In this document: positions 1 to 8,161 of the stretch, piece by piece
Layout of the letters: each line of letters starts with the position of its first letter
Numbering within the stretch: the stretch's first letter is position 1
Origin: Pseudomonadota bacterium
Lineage (GTDB): Bacteria > Pseudomonadota > Gammaproteobacteria > Burkholderiales > Burkholderiaceae_C
Direction of reading: 5' to 3'
Assembly (NCBI GenBank): GCA_030271615.1
Contig: JARXKP010000008.1
Coordinates: 1-32,587, forward strand
DNA: 32,587 nucleotides
Translations under genes and position numbers: made by a program
The notes under the pieces: model-generated
Told to the model about the DNA's origin: nothing
Database searches by the model: none
Seen by the model: only the letters and a program-made list of their open reading frames with translations

Positions 1-902
1 CGGACGGCGGCGGTCTCGGGCGGACCCTCGTCGGATCGTTCATGCGACTCCGACACCGCCGCCTGCTCGACTGGCGCTCCCTCACCCTCGTCGCTGTAGC
101 GTGGCGGCCAGCCCTTGAGCGTGGCTTGACGCAGCAGAGCCACGGCACCGGTGGCGGTGTAGCTACGCTCCATCACATGGGTGACGAGCCCGCGCCCGAC
201 CCGTTCGCTGATCACCAGCGTGGAGCACCGCGTGCCGTACTGCCGCTCGGGGGCGCGGATGAAGGCCGCCGACAACTGGCGTTCGAGGTCGAGCGGGATG
301 CCGGTCGAGGGCAGGTCGGCATCGTCGGCGATGTGTCGACTGGCGAGTGCAGCGAACAGCATGGCGGACAACGCATCCCGTGAATCAGCCGTCGACAGCG
401 CCTGTCGCAGATGCTGTTTCAACGCGTTTGTCTTCGGCCACGGCGAGTCCAGCGAGGCGTTCGAAACGCCGTAGGTGCCACGCTCCAGTCGTTTCGGATG
501 AGCGCCGAGGTTGGAGGCCCAGAAGCACTCGCCTCGCTTGAAATCGGCGGCGATCAGGTTGAATCCGTTGTAGCCCAGCAGCGCGGTGCGCATCCAGAAC
601 CGGTCGGTCGGCTCGCTTCCAGACAACCACTGAGGCACGATGTGCCCGCGTGACGGGGCGGCTGGGTCCTGGCGTTGGGGGTTGCGCACATTGGTCAGCA
701 TGGCCAGCCTGCCTTCGGCCGTCAGTCCGAGCCAGGTGCCACCGGCCTCGATGTCGCGCCCCGCCAGGATGGCCGGTCCGCCGCTGGCCGATGTCCACCA
801 GCCCAGGCGAGCCGCAGGGCGGGCGAAGAATTCATCCCGGTTCGCGGCCACCACCAAGGGAAAGCGGCGGCTTTGATCGATGGCCAGCGCAATCAGGCAC
901 AT
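1..902 (-). CDS. NRDE family protein (TANGO2-like), C-terminus cut off by window edge
   Basis: Minus-strand reading from ATG at 902 gives MCLIALAIDQSRRFPLVVAANRDEFFARPAARLAWW..., with the diagnostic N-terminal MCLI and ANRDE motifs. Frame stays open to position 1. The plus-strand ORFs listed here are antisense shadows. Confidence 0.9.
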   Translation of the reverse strand, partial: MCLIALAIDQSRRFPLVVAANRDEFFARPAARLGWWTSASGGPAILAGRDIEAGGTWLGLTAEGRLAMLTNVRNPQRQDPAAPSRGHIVPQWLSGSEPTDRFWMRTALLGYNGFNLIAADFKRGECFWASNLGAHPKRLERGTYGVSNASLDSPWPKTNALKQHLRQALSTADSRDALSAMLFAALASRHIADDADLPSTGIPLDLERQLSAAFIRAPERQYGTRCSTLVISERVGRGLVTHVMERSYTATGAVALLRQATLKGWPPRYSDEGEGAPVEQAAVSESHERSDEGPPETAAV

Positions 903-1198
903 GGTTCGAAGGACTCGATGTGGCGTGGGCCGTCGAGCAACGCGCCCCACGCTGCGGCCCTCCGCTCGATGGTCGAGCCCAGAACATCGGTCACACCGCG
1001 ACTGCCAGCGTCGCTCGGGATCGCGTAGGTCTCCATCCAGGTGTCAAAGCCGCGGGATGCATCGGTGCGCCGCAGCAGCCGCGCCTGCAACCCGGGGAAA
1101 TCGCCGCGCAGCCGGGACTGCATCTCGACCACCGCCACCCGCACCGCGTCGGCATTGTCCGGAGCGGCTCGGAAATAGATGCAGAGCTCGCGGGTCAT
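893..1198 (-). CDS. DUF4936 family protein
   Basis: 101 aa, MTRELCIYFRAAPDNADAVRVAVVEMQSRL...; small ferredoxin-like-fold protein commonly between ygfZ and the NRDE gene in Burkholderiales. Overlaps the NRDE start by 10 bp. Confidence 0.75.
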   Translation of the reverse strand: MTRELCIYFRAAPDNADAVRVAVVEMQSRLRGDFPGLQARLLRRTDASRGFDTWMETYAIPSDAGSRGVTDVLGSTIERRAAAWGALLDGPRHIESFEPCA

Positions 1199-1213
1199 GA
1201 CGCGCTCGTCGAC

Positions 1214-2176
1214 TCAGACATGCTCGACGCCGAGCACCTCATAGGGCATCGGGCACGGCGTCAACAGCGCCCCGTCGACTGTGCCGAGATGCAGGCTGCC
1301 GCTCTCCAGCGCTGCGAGCTTGACTTCGACGAGCGCTCGATACGACGGCGACGCACCGCTGGCGCACGGCACCTGCGCCGCGCCGGCCACCAGACCTGCC
1401 GGCTGGGCCGCATCGGCACTGTGGAATACCTCTTCGCCAGCGGCGAGGGGAGCCTCGCATGCGAACAGCAACGTCCTGCGTTTCGTGGTGCCGCGGTACT
1501 GCGAGCGGGCAACCACCTCCTGACCGGGGTAGCAGCCTTTCTGGAAGTTCACCGCACCGATCAGCTCGAAGTTCAGCATCTGCGGCACGAACTGGTCGAC
1601 GGTCGAGAGTTCGATCGTCACGATGCCGCTCTCGATTTCCAGCAGCTGCCAGGCGGCCAGCGCCTGCGGGTCGGCGATCTGGACCGGCGAAGCCGGTGAC
1701 GTGTCCGAGATCGATGCGTTCGGCGCGTGCCAGGCGCGCGCAACCCCTGCGACAGCCGGCAGCTTGATCCAGCAGCCGTCGGCATCGTTCCGCTTGCCCC
1801 AGTCCGGCAGACCTTCGGTGGAGATGCGCGCGCGGTCACCCGTGACGCCGAGCAAGCCCACTTCGGCCGTCGCGTCACTGAGCCGGCATTGCGCGCGCAT
1901 CACGAACATCGACAGCCTTTTCAGCGTTGCCGACAAGACACTCGCGTGGCAGGCCAGCAGCACCTCGTCATCGGCCGGCATCCACATCACGAAGCTGGCC
2001 AGCAGGCGACCCTTGGCCGAACAGTACCCGGCAAGCCGCGCCTGTGAACGCCCCAGCTGCAACACGTCCTGTGTCAGCTGGCCGTGCAAGAACTTCGTGG
2101 CATCGACACCGCGAGCTCGTATGACGCCCCAGTGGTTCAGTGGCACGGCAGGAGAGTGATCAACGGTCATATTCAT
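1214..2176 (-). CDS. ygfZ: Folate-binding YgfZ family protein (Fe-S cluster repair)
   Basis: Signature NFQKGCYPGQEVVARSQYRGTTKRR. Start taken at MNMTVDHSP (2176); the ORF track extends upstream to 2545 over the divergent mltG. Confidence 0.92.
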   Translation of the reverse strand: MNMTVDHSPAVPLNHWGVIRARGVDATKFLHGQLTQDVLQLGRSQARLAGYCSAKGRLLASFVMWMPADDEVLLACHASVLSATLKRLSMFVMRAQCRLSDATAEVGLLGVTGDRARISTEGLPDWGKRNDADGCWIKLPAVAGVARAWHAPNASISDTSPASPVQIADPQALAAWQLLEIESGIVTIELSTVDQFVPQMLNFELIGAVNFQKGCYPGQEVVARSQYRGTTKRRTLLFACEAPLAAGEEVFHSADAAQPAGLVAGAAQVPCASGASPSYRALVEVKLAALESGSLHLGTVDGALLTPCPMPYEVLGVEHV

Positions 2177-2271
2177 GCGCCGATTATCATTTGCATGATG
2201 TTCCCAGGCAGCCATCGGTGTCATGAAAGCGCCTCCACAGGCCCGGTCGCAGGGCCGGTCAGGGATACCGC

Positions 2272-3264
2272 TTGAAACGCTCGATCGTCGGGTTGCTGAT
2301 CGCTGCTGCCGTGCTGGCAGCCGTCGCCACATCAGCCTTTCTGTGGCTGCATCGACCGCTTTCTCTGAGCTCCGAAACTGTCGAGGTGTCGATCGAACTG
2401 GGGACTTCGCCGCGCAACATTGCCGATGCCTGGGTTCGTGCCGGGGTGCAAACCCCGGCATGGATGTTGTACGAGTGGTTCCGATGGTCGGGCGACGCTC
2501 GCCGCATCCGTGCCGGCAGCTACGAGATCGATAGACACACCACACCGCTGAGCTTGCTCGGCATGATGGTTCGCGGCGACGAGACGATGGCGTTCGTGCG
2601 CCTGAACGAAGGCTGGACGCTGCAGCAGTTTCGCGCCGAACTGGCGCGCGCCGAAGCGCTCAAGCCGATCACGGCATCGATGACCGACACGGAGCTGATG
2701 GCAGCACTGGGAGACGGCGCAACACCCGCCGAAGGGCGCTTCTATCCCGACACATACTCGTACAGCAAAGGCAGCACCGACCTGGCCGTGCTGCGCCGCG
2801 CGCACCGTGCGATGCATCAGAAACTCGACGCGGCTTGGGCCGAACGCGCAGCCGACACGCCTTTGCGCACGCCCGACGAAGCGCTGACTCTGGCGTCCAT
2901 CGTCGAGAAGGAAACCGGCCAGCCTGCCGATCGCGGCAAGGTGGCTGCGGTGTTCGTCAACCGCTTGCGCCTCGGCATGCCGCTGCAGACCGACCCGACC
3001 GTGATCTACGGACTTGGCGCCGCATTCGATGGCAACCTGCGCAAGCGCGACCTGCTCGCCGACACGCCCTACAACACCTACACCCGCAATGGATTGCCGC
3101 CAACTCCGATATCGATGCCGAGCCGGGCGTCGCTGCTGGCGGCGGTGCGCCCGGACTCCACCCGGGCGCTTTATTTCGTGGCCCGCGGCGATGGTTCCAG
3201 CGAATTCAGCGACGATCTCGCCGCCCATAATCGAGCGGTCAACAAATTCCAGCGCAGCCGTTAG
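2272..3264 (+). CDS. mltG: Endolytic transglycosylase MltG (YceG-like)
   Basis: N-terminal TM helix, then [73 protein letters not shown]; located before tmk-holB. Confidence 0.95.
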   Translation: MKRSIVGLLIAAAVLAAVATSAFLWLHRPLSLSSETVEVSIELGTSPRNIADAWVRAGVQTPAWMLYEWFRWSGDARRIRAGSYEIDRHTTPLSLLGMMVRGDETMAFVRLNEGWTLQQFRAELARAEALKPITASMTDTELMAALGDGATPAEGRFYPDTYSYSKGSTDLAVLRRAHRAMHQKLDAAWAERAADTPLRTPDEALTLASIVEKETGQPADRGKVAAVFVNRLRLGMPLQTDPTVIYGLGAAFDGNLRKRDLLADTPYNTYTRNGLPPTPISMPSRASLLAAVRPDSTRALYFVARGDGSSEFSDDLAAHNRAVNKFQRSR

Positions 3265-3298
3265 CGTCGTTGAGGGTTCATGTCGTGGCGAGGGCGAT

Positions 3299-3910
3299 TT
3301 GCGAGGTCTGTTCATCACATTCGAAGGCATCGACGGTGCCGGCAAGAGCACGCACATCGAACCGATGGCGGCGCAGTTGCGCGCCGCCGGTCATGCGGTG
3401 CACGTGACCCGCGAACCGGGCGGCACGCCACTCGCCGAGCGGCTGCGGGAGTTGCTCCTGCATGAACCGATGGATGCGCTGACCGAAGCGTTGCTGGTGT
3501 TCGCCGCGCGGCGCGACCATGTGCAGCAGGTGATCGAGCCGGCACTGGCGCGCGGAGACATGGTGCTGTGCGACCGATTCACCGACGCGACGTTTGCCTA
3601 TCAGGGTGCCGGCCGCGGCTTCGACCGCGAGGTGCTGAAAACGCTGGAGTCGTGGGTCCACGCCCAGCTTCAACCCGACCTGACGTTCTGGTTCGATCTC
3701 AGCGCCGAGCAGGCCGCGCAGCGACTGGCGGCTGCCCGCACGCCCGACCGATTCGAACAACAGGACACAGCCTTCTTCCAGCGGGTGCGCGAGGGTTATC
3801 GCGCGCGCGCCGAGGCGTTCCCGCTGCGTTTCGTGCGGATCGATGCGTCGGCCGATCGCGACGCTGTGGGGAGGCAAGTGTTTGCCGCGCTGGAGGATCG
3901 GCGCTGGTGA
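3299..3910 (+). CDS. tmk: Thymidylate kinase
   Basis: P-loop [53 protein letters not shown]. Start inferred as TTG 3299 with GAGG upstream; no in-frame ATG nearby. Confidence 0.93.
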   Translation: MRGLFITFEGIDGAGKSTHIEPMAAQLRAAGHAVHVTREPGGTPLAERLRELLLHEPMDALTEALLVFAARRDHVQQVIEPALARGDMVLCDRFTDATFAYQGAGRGFDREVLKTLESWVHAQLQPDLTFWFDLSAEQAAQRLAAARTPDRFEQQDTAFFQRVREGYRARAEAFPLRFVRIDASADRDAVGRQVFAALEDRRW

Positions 3911-4989
3911 TCGAATCCCCGCAGACGACATCGCCTCTGCCGCTGCCGTGGCTGGAACCTCCACTGCGCGAAGCGCTGATCACGCAACACGCGCACGCAC
4001 TGCTGGTCCATGGTCCGCAAGGTGTCGGACAGTTCGACATGGCCTTGACACTGGCGCAGGCGTGGTTATGCGAAAGCGTCGTGAATGTTGGAGATCCATC
4101 ACCATCCCGGCCCTGCGGACACTGCGCGAGTTGCCGCCTGGTGCAGGCACGGTCGCACCCTGATCTGATGGTGCTGGTCCCCGAAGCGCTGAGGGAAGCG
4201 CTGGGCTGGAATGTCGACGAGGCGGGCGAGGAGGGCGGTTCCGGCAAGAGTGACGCCGCCGGCAAACGCAAGCCCAGCAAGGATATCCGCGTTGAAGAGG
4301 TGCGAAAGATCGTCTCCTTCGCCCAGACCACGGCAGCGCGCTCGCGCGGCAAGGTGGTGGTGGTGTTTCCCGCCGAGCGGATGAACGGAATTTCCGCCAA
4401 TGCCTTGTTGAAGACCCTGGAAGAGCCGCCCGGGAACCTGCGTTTCGTGCTGGCAGGCGCTTCGGCAGACGCGCTGCTGCCGACCATCCGCAGCCGCTGC
4501 CAGACGCTGCGGCTCGGTTTGCCGGACCCCGCTGTGGCCACAGCATGGCTCCATGCGCACGGCGTGACTCAGCCTGAGGTGCTGTTGGCGGCAGCCGGTG
4601 GGCAACCGGAAGAAGCGTTGAGCTGGTTCCGCGAAGGCCTCGACGCCCGCGCTTGGCTGGCCTTGCCCGAGCAACTGGCACGCGGCGACATCACCGGCCT
4701 GCCAGCCTGGCCGTTGTCCCGCGTGATCGACATGCTGTTCAAGGTGTGTCACGACGCGATGCGCGCTGCGGTAGGCGCCGCGCCACGTTACTTTCCGCAC
4801 GATCTGATGAACGGTCGTGCGTCGATCGAGGCCTTGTCCGGGTGGTACCGCGAACTCGGCCGGGTCGCGAGGCACGCAGAACACCCATGGCAGGCCGCAC
4901 TGACCATCGAACTGCTGGTGCTTCAGGCAAAGACTGCGCTGGCCGTGCCGAACTCCACTGTCGGCCGGACACCACGTTCTATAAACTGA
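3907..4989 (+). CDS. holB: DNA polymerase III subunit delta'
   Basis: GTG start overlapping the tmk stop by 4 bp; [19 protein letters not shown], Cys cluster [35 protein letters not shown]. Confidence 0.92.
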   Translation: MIESPQTTSPLPLPWLEPPLREALITQHAHALLVHGPQGVGQFDMALTLAQAWLCESVVNVGDPSPSRPCGHCASCRLVQARSHPDLMVLVPEALREALGWNVDEAGEEGGSGKSDAAGKRKPSKDIRVEEVRKIVSFAQTTAARSRGKVVVVFPAERMNGISANALLKTLEEPPGNLRFVLAGASADALLPTIRSRCQTLRLGLPDPAVATAWLHAHGVTQPEVLLAAAGGQPEEALSWFREGLDARAWLALPEQLARGDITGLPAWPLSRVIDMLFKVCHDAMRAAVGAAPRYFPHDLMNGRASIEALSGWYRELGRVARHAEHPWQAALTIELLVLQAKTALAVPNSTVGRTPRSIN

Positions 4990-4993
4990 CCTC

Positions 4994-5386
4994 ATGAGCG
5001 AACCTGTCTCCCGCCTGCCGCCTGCCGCCATCCCCGCGTTGACGGGCAGCCGCCCCAGCGTCATCCAGCTGGTGTTCCGCGAAAAGGGTGCGCTCTACGC
5101 CGCCTACATTCCGGTGCTGACCGACGGTGGCTTGTTCGTTCCCACCACCCGAGACTACCGGCTCGGCGAAGACATCTACCTGCTGCTGTCGCTGCCCGAA
5201 GACAACCAGCGCTATCCGGTGGCCGGGAAGGTCGCCTGGATCACTCCGCCCAATGCATCCGGCGGCCGCACCCAGGGCGTCGGGGTGCGCTTTCCGGCGG
5301 ATGAGAAGACGCGGTTGCTCAGAACGCGTATCGAAGAACTCCTGGGCACCGCGATTTCCTCGCCGAAGCCGACCCAAACGATCTGA
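4994..5386 (+). CDS. pilZ: PilZ domain-containing type IV pilus assembly protein
   Basis: QLVFREKGALYAAYIPVLTDGGLFVPTTRDYRLGEDIYLLLSLPEDNQRYPVAGKVAWITP...GVGVRF; small gene directly after holB as in many gamma/betaproteobacteria. Confidence 0.88.
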   Translation: MSEPVSRLPPAAIPALTGSRPSVIQLVFREKGALYAAYIPVLTDGGLFVPTTRDYRLGEDIYLLLSLPEDNQRYPVAGKVAWITPPNASGGRTQGVGVRFPADEKTRLLRTRIEELLGTAISSPKPTQTI

Positions 5387-5419
5387 GTTTTCGCTGCGGT
5401 TCGCCCGCGCGCTGCAAAC

Positions 5420-6220
5420 GTGTACGTCGACTCTCATTGCCACCTCAGTTCCCCGGACCTTTTGGCGAGGCTTTCGGAGATCCGAGCCGAAATGCAGGAG
5501 GCCCGAGTGGGCCGTGCGCTGTGCATCTGCACGACGCTGGAAGAGTTCGATCAGGTGCATGCGCTGGCACTGACTTACGACAATTTCTGGGCCAGTGCCG
5601 GCGTGCATCCGGACAATGAGGGCGTGGCCGAGCCCTCGGTCGAGGACCTGCTCGCGCTGGCCGCCCTGCCGCGCGTCGTCGCGCTGGGCGAAACCGGCCT
5701 TGACTACTTCCGGCTGAACGGTCGATCGGTGGCCGACATGGAATGGCAGCGTGAACGTTTCCGCATCCACATACGCGCCGCACAACGGACCGGTTTGCCA
5801 TTGGTGATCCACACCCGCAGCGCGTCACAAGACACGCTGGATGTGCTGACTGCCGACGGCGATCGACGAGTCGGCGGGGTGTTTCACTGCTTCACCGAGA
5901 CCATGGATGTGGCCCGGGCTGCGCTGGATCTGGGCTTCTACATCTCGTTCTCGGGAATCATCACGTTCAAGAACGCCGAAGACCTGCGTACGGTGGCGCG
6001 TTATGTTCCGCTTGATCGGTGCCTGATCGAAACCGACAGTCCCTACCTTGCCCCGGCCCCGTTTCGCGGCAAGACCAACACGCCAGCACTGTTGCCGTGG
6101 GTTGCCAAACAAATGGCGGAGCTGAAGGGAGTGGCGGTTGAAGACTTCGCCCGGATCACCAGTGCCAACTTCGAATGCTTGTTCAGGATCAGCGCTGACG
6201 AATCCAATGAAAACACCTAG
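5420..6220 (+). CDS. tatD: TatD family DNase/hydrolase
   Basis: MYVDSHCHLSSPDLL, GETGLDYFR, HTRSA..., GVFHCFTETMDVA, LIETDSPYLAPAPFRGKTN. GTG start. Confidence 0.92.
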   Translation: MYVDSHCHLSSPDLLARLSEIRAEMQEARVGRALCICTTLEEFDQVHALALTYDNFWASAGVHPDNEGVAEPSVEDLLALAALPRVVALGETGLDYFRLNGRSVADMEWQRERFRIHIRAAQRTGLPLVIHTRSASQDTLDVLTADGDRRVGGVFHCFTETMDVARAALDLGFYISFSGIITFKNAEDLRTVARYVPLDRCLIETDSPYLAPAPFRGKTNTPALLPWVAKQMAELKGVAVEDFARITSANFECLFRISADESNENT

Positions 6221-6851
6221 AAATTACCTTCGATTTGTTTTCTATCTTATTGTTTTAATTGGTTTTTCAAAATCCTTTTCGGGATCGTACGATGAGTTTT
6301 TCACGGCGATCAAGCGAGATCATCGAAACACCGTCGAAGAGCTTCTGAAGCGAGGATTCGACCCGAACACGCTCGATGAGAAGGGGCAACCCGGTCTGGT
6401 TCTGGCACTGCGCAACGAGTCCTACAAGGTTGCCGAAGCGCTGATCGACAGCGCCGGTCTCCACACGGAAGCTACCAATCCAGCAGGCGAAACCGCCCTG
6501 ATGATGGCGAGCCTGCGCGGACAGTCGCAACTGGCTGAACGACTGTTGAAGCGCGGTGCCGCTGTCAATCGGCCCGGCTGGTCGGCGCTTCATTACGCTG
6601 CCACGGCGCCGGACGAAACGGTGCTCGGGATGCTGCTCGAGCGCGGCGCACTGATTGACGCACGATCACCCAATGGCACGACCCCGCTGATGATGGCCGC
6701 GCAGTACGGACCTTCCGAATGTGTAGACCTGCTCGTTGCGCGAGGTGCCAACGCCGGCTTGCGCAACGATCTGGGGCTTTCTGCCGCCGATTTCGCGGGC
6801 CGCAGCGGACGTGATGGACTCGCTTCCGCGCTCAAGAGGCGCATGAAATAA
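6207..6851 (+). CDS. Ankyrin-repeat protein with N-terminal signal/TM segment
   Basis: MKTPRNYLRFVFYLIVLIGFSKSFSGSYDEFFTAIKRDHRNTVEELLKRGFDPN...; several ankyrin repeats (GETALMMASLRGQSQLAERLLKRGAAVN, GTTPLMMAAQYGPSECVDLLVARGANAGL). Overlaps tatD by 14 bp. Confidence 0.9.
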   Translation: MKTPRNYLRFVFYLIVLIGFSKSFSGSYDEFFTAIKRDHRNTVEELLKRGFDPNTLDEKGQPGLVLALRNESYKVAEALIDSAGLHTEATNPAGETALMMASLRGQSQLAERLLKRGAAVNRPGWSALHYAATAPDETVLGMLLERGALIDARSPNGTTPLMMAAQYGPSECVDLLVARGANAGLRNDLGLSAADFAGRSGRDGLASALKRRMK

Positions 6852-6884
6852 GGCCTGGCGAGGTGGTGTCGCGACGAGCCTTCC

Positions 6885-6900
6885 CTGACAGGCTTGTCAG
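6885..6900. repeat. Perfect inverted repeat CTGACA-GGCT-TGTCAG
   Basis: Read directly; between the ankyrin gene and the next small ORF. Confidence 0.6.
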
Positions 6901-6993
6901 CGGGCTTCTGACGCTTCAATTGGTTACAAGACGACTGGCGGCTTCATGGCGCAACCCTAGAGTCAACCCATCGACTTTTGAAGGAGACCCTTG

Positions 6994-7197
6994 ATGCAGC
7001 CCAGCCAATCCATCCGCAATCCGTTTTCTCTCATGATCAACCCGGAGGCAGTGTTGATGGCTCTGGAGAGATCCGATGCGCTGGCGCGTCTGCAAACACA
7101 GGTGTTCAGGCCACTGGACAAACCGCTGCTTTCCAGCAAGACGCCCGACGACGTGGCGGCTTACGACCGACGCATCGATCAAGGTCGCAGCAGCTGA
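6994..7197 (+). CDS. Small hypothetical protein (67 aa, MQPSQSIRNPFSLMINPEAVLMALERSDALARLQTQVFRPLDKPLL...)
   Basis: AAGGAG Shine-Dalgarno at 6981-6986, 7 nt before ATG 6994; plausible protein composition. Resembles small Burkholderiales hypothetical proteins (by memory only). Confidence 0.65.
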   Translation: MQPSQSIRNPFSLMINPEAVLMALERSDALARLQTQVFRPLDKPLLSSKTPDDVAAYDRRIDQGRSS

Positions 7198-7199
7198 GC

Positions 7200-7353
7200 T
7201 TTCAGTCGAGTTGTGGCGCTGGATAGAGCGCTCGCTCATGCCCAGCACCTGGGCCACCCGGTTCGCTGGCGGGTTACATAAGTCGTCCATCAGCGTTGGC
7301 CAATATGGCAAGTTGGTGGGGGCTTGCTCGATGCTGTGGAGTTGCAGTTTCAT
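7200..7353 (-). pseudogene. Truncated helix-turn-helix-like DNA-binding protein remnant
   Basis: Minus-strand MKLQLHSIEQAPTNLPYWPTLMDDLCNPPANRVAQVLGMSERSIQRHN contains an HTH-like segment (RVAQVLGMSERSIQRH). After about 7200 the frame runs antisense through the 6994..7197 ORF and loses plausible similarity. Confidence 0.5.
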
Positions 7354-7394
7354 AGGAGGACCCTCCCGATCTGGCACCCTACGAATGCACGACT

Positions 7395-7418
7395 ATGTAT
7401 ATTATGTAAAATACACAT
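7395..7418. promoter_or_regulatory. Operator-like AT-rich imperfect palindrome ATGTATATT-N6-AATACACAT
   Basis: 9-bp arms with one mismatch, 42-65 bp upstream of the HTH-like remnant start; strongly AT-rich within a GC-rich genome. Confidence 0.4.
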
Positions 7419-7499
7419 TCGAGATCAAAGGACTTGTGGTCACCTTGGCCACCACCCCTGTTGCTCCATCGAGAACGGAAATCCAGACAGAGGCAAAGC

Positions 7500-7799
7500 T
7501 CAGCTCGTCCTGTCCAGCAGCGAACCCAGCATCTTGTCGCTTGCCCGGAACACCGCCAGGTTCGCAAGGAAGGCGTTCTTGGCCGCCAGTTGCCCAACAA
7601 CGTCCGCCTCGATGGCGTTGCCCACCTCGGGCGATTGAGCCAATGACGTCGTAACGCCACCGCCAGCCGCAGTCACCTGAACGATCTCCATCCGCCGAAA
7701 GCCGCTGGTCGCCAAATTTGCGACGTTGTGCGCCGCGGCATCCACGGCAGTTTGGGCAGCGTTCATGCCGGACAGGCTGATGGCGGGTACGGACAACAT
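7500..7799 (-). CDS. Orphan minimal flagellar basal-body rod-like protein (99 aa)
   Basis: MLSVPAISLSGMNAAQTAVDAAAHNVANLATSGFRRMEIVQV... (Flg_bb_rod-like N-terminus) joined to EADVVGQLAAKNAFLANLAVFRASDKMLGSLLDRTS (rod C-terminal-like). Confidence 0.8.
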   Translation of the reverse strand: MLSVPAISLSGMNAAQTAVDAAAHNVANLATSGFRRMEIVQVTAAGGGVTTSLAQSPEVGNAIEADVVGQLAAKNAFLANLAVFRASDKMLGSLLDRTS

Positions 7800-8161
7800 G
7801 GAATGGGGCGGCAAGGAGTCGAGGTTTCCGTATTCTGGTCGGTCGTATCGCGGTAGGCCACCACTTGCGCACTCTGCGCCAGCCTGAATGTCCAGTTGCT
7901 CACGAACACCTGAGCGACGGTCAAGCACAGATGAGGACGGATACCGATTCCTTCGCCGGAACCCAGGCCGCCGCCACTGGAACAGTCCGGTTGGACCGAA
8001 CTGCGAATTTGGATGCCGTGAGTGAACGGCTGAAGATGCACTCCTGCCGCGCCCCGCAACTGCAGCTTCGACGATTTGTGTTTTCATGCGAAACGGGGCA
8101 AAACGGGTGCCGTTCGCCCCACCCGATTCGGGTGAGCCCTGAACTCAACAGAAAGTACCCC

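Noticed and set aside
650-1699. 349-aa plus-strand ORF
   Set aside because: Antisense across NRDE, DUF4936 and ygfZ.
2177-2545. N-terminal extension of ygfZ in the ORF track
   Set aside because: Runs into the divergent mltG coding region; conserved protein begins at MNMTVDHSP.
2332-3357. 341-aa minus-strand ORF
   Set aside because: Antisense to mltG; no supporting motif.
7865-8161. N-terminal extension of DUF3422
   Set aside because: Low-complexity translation without similarity to the family; ATG 8162 gives the expected N-terminus.
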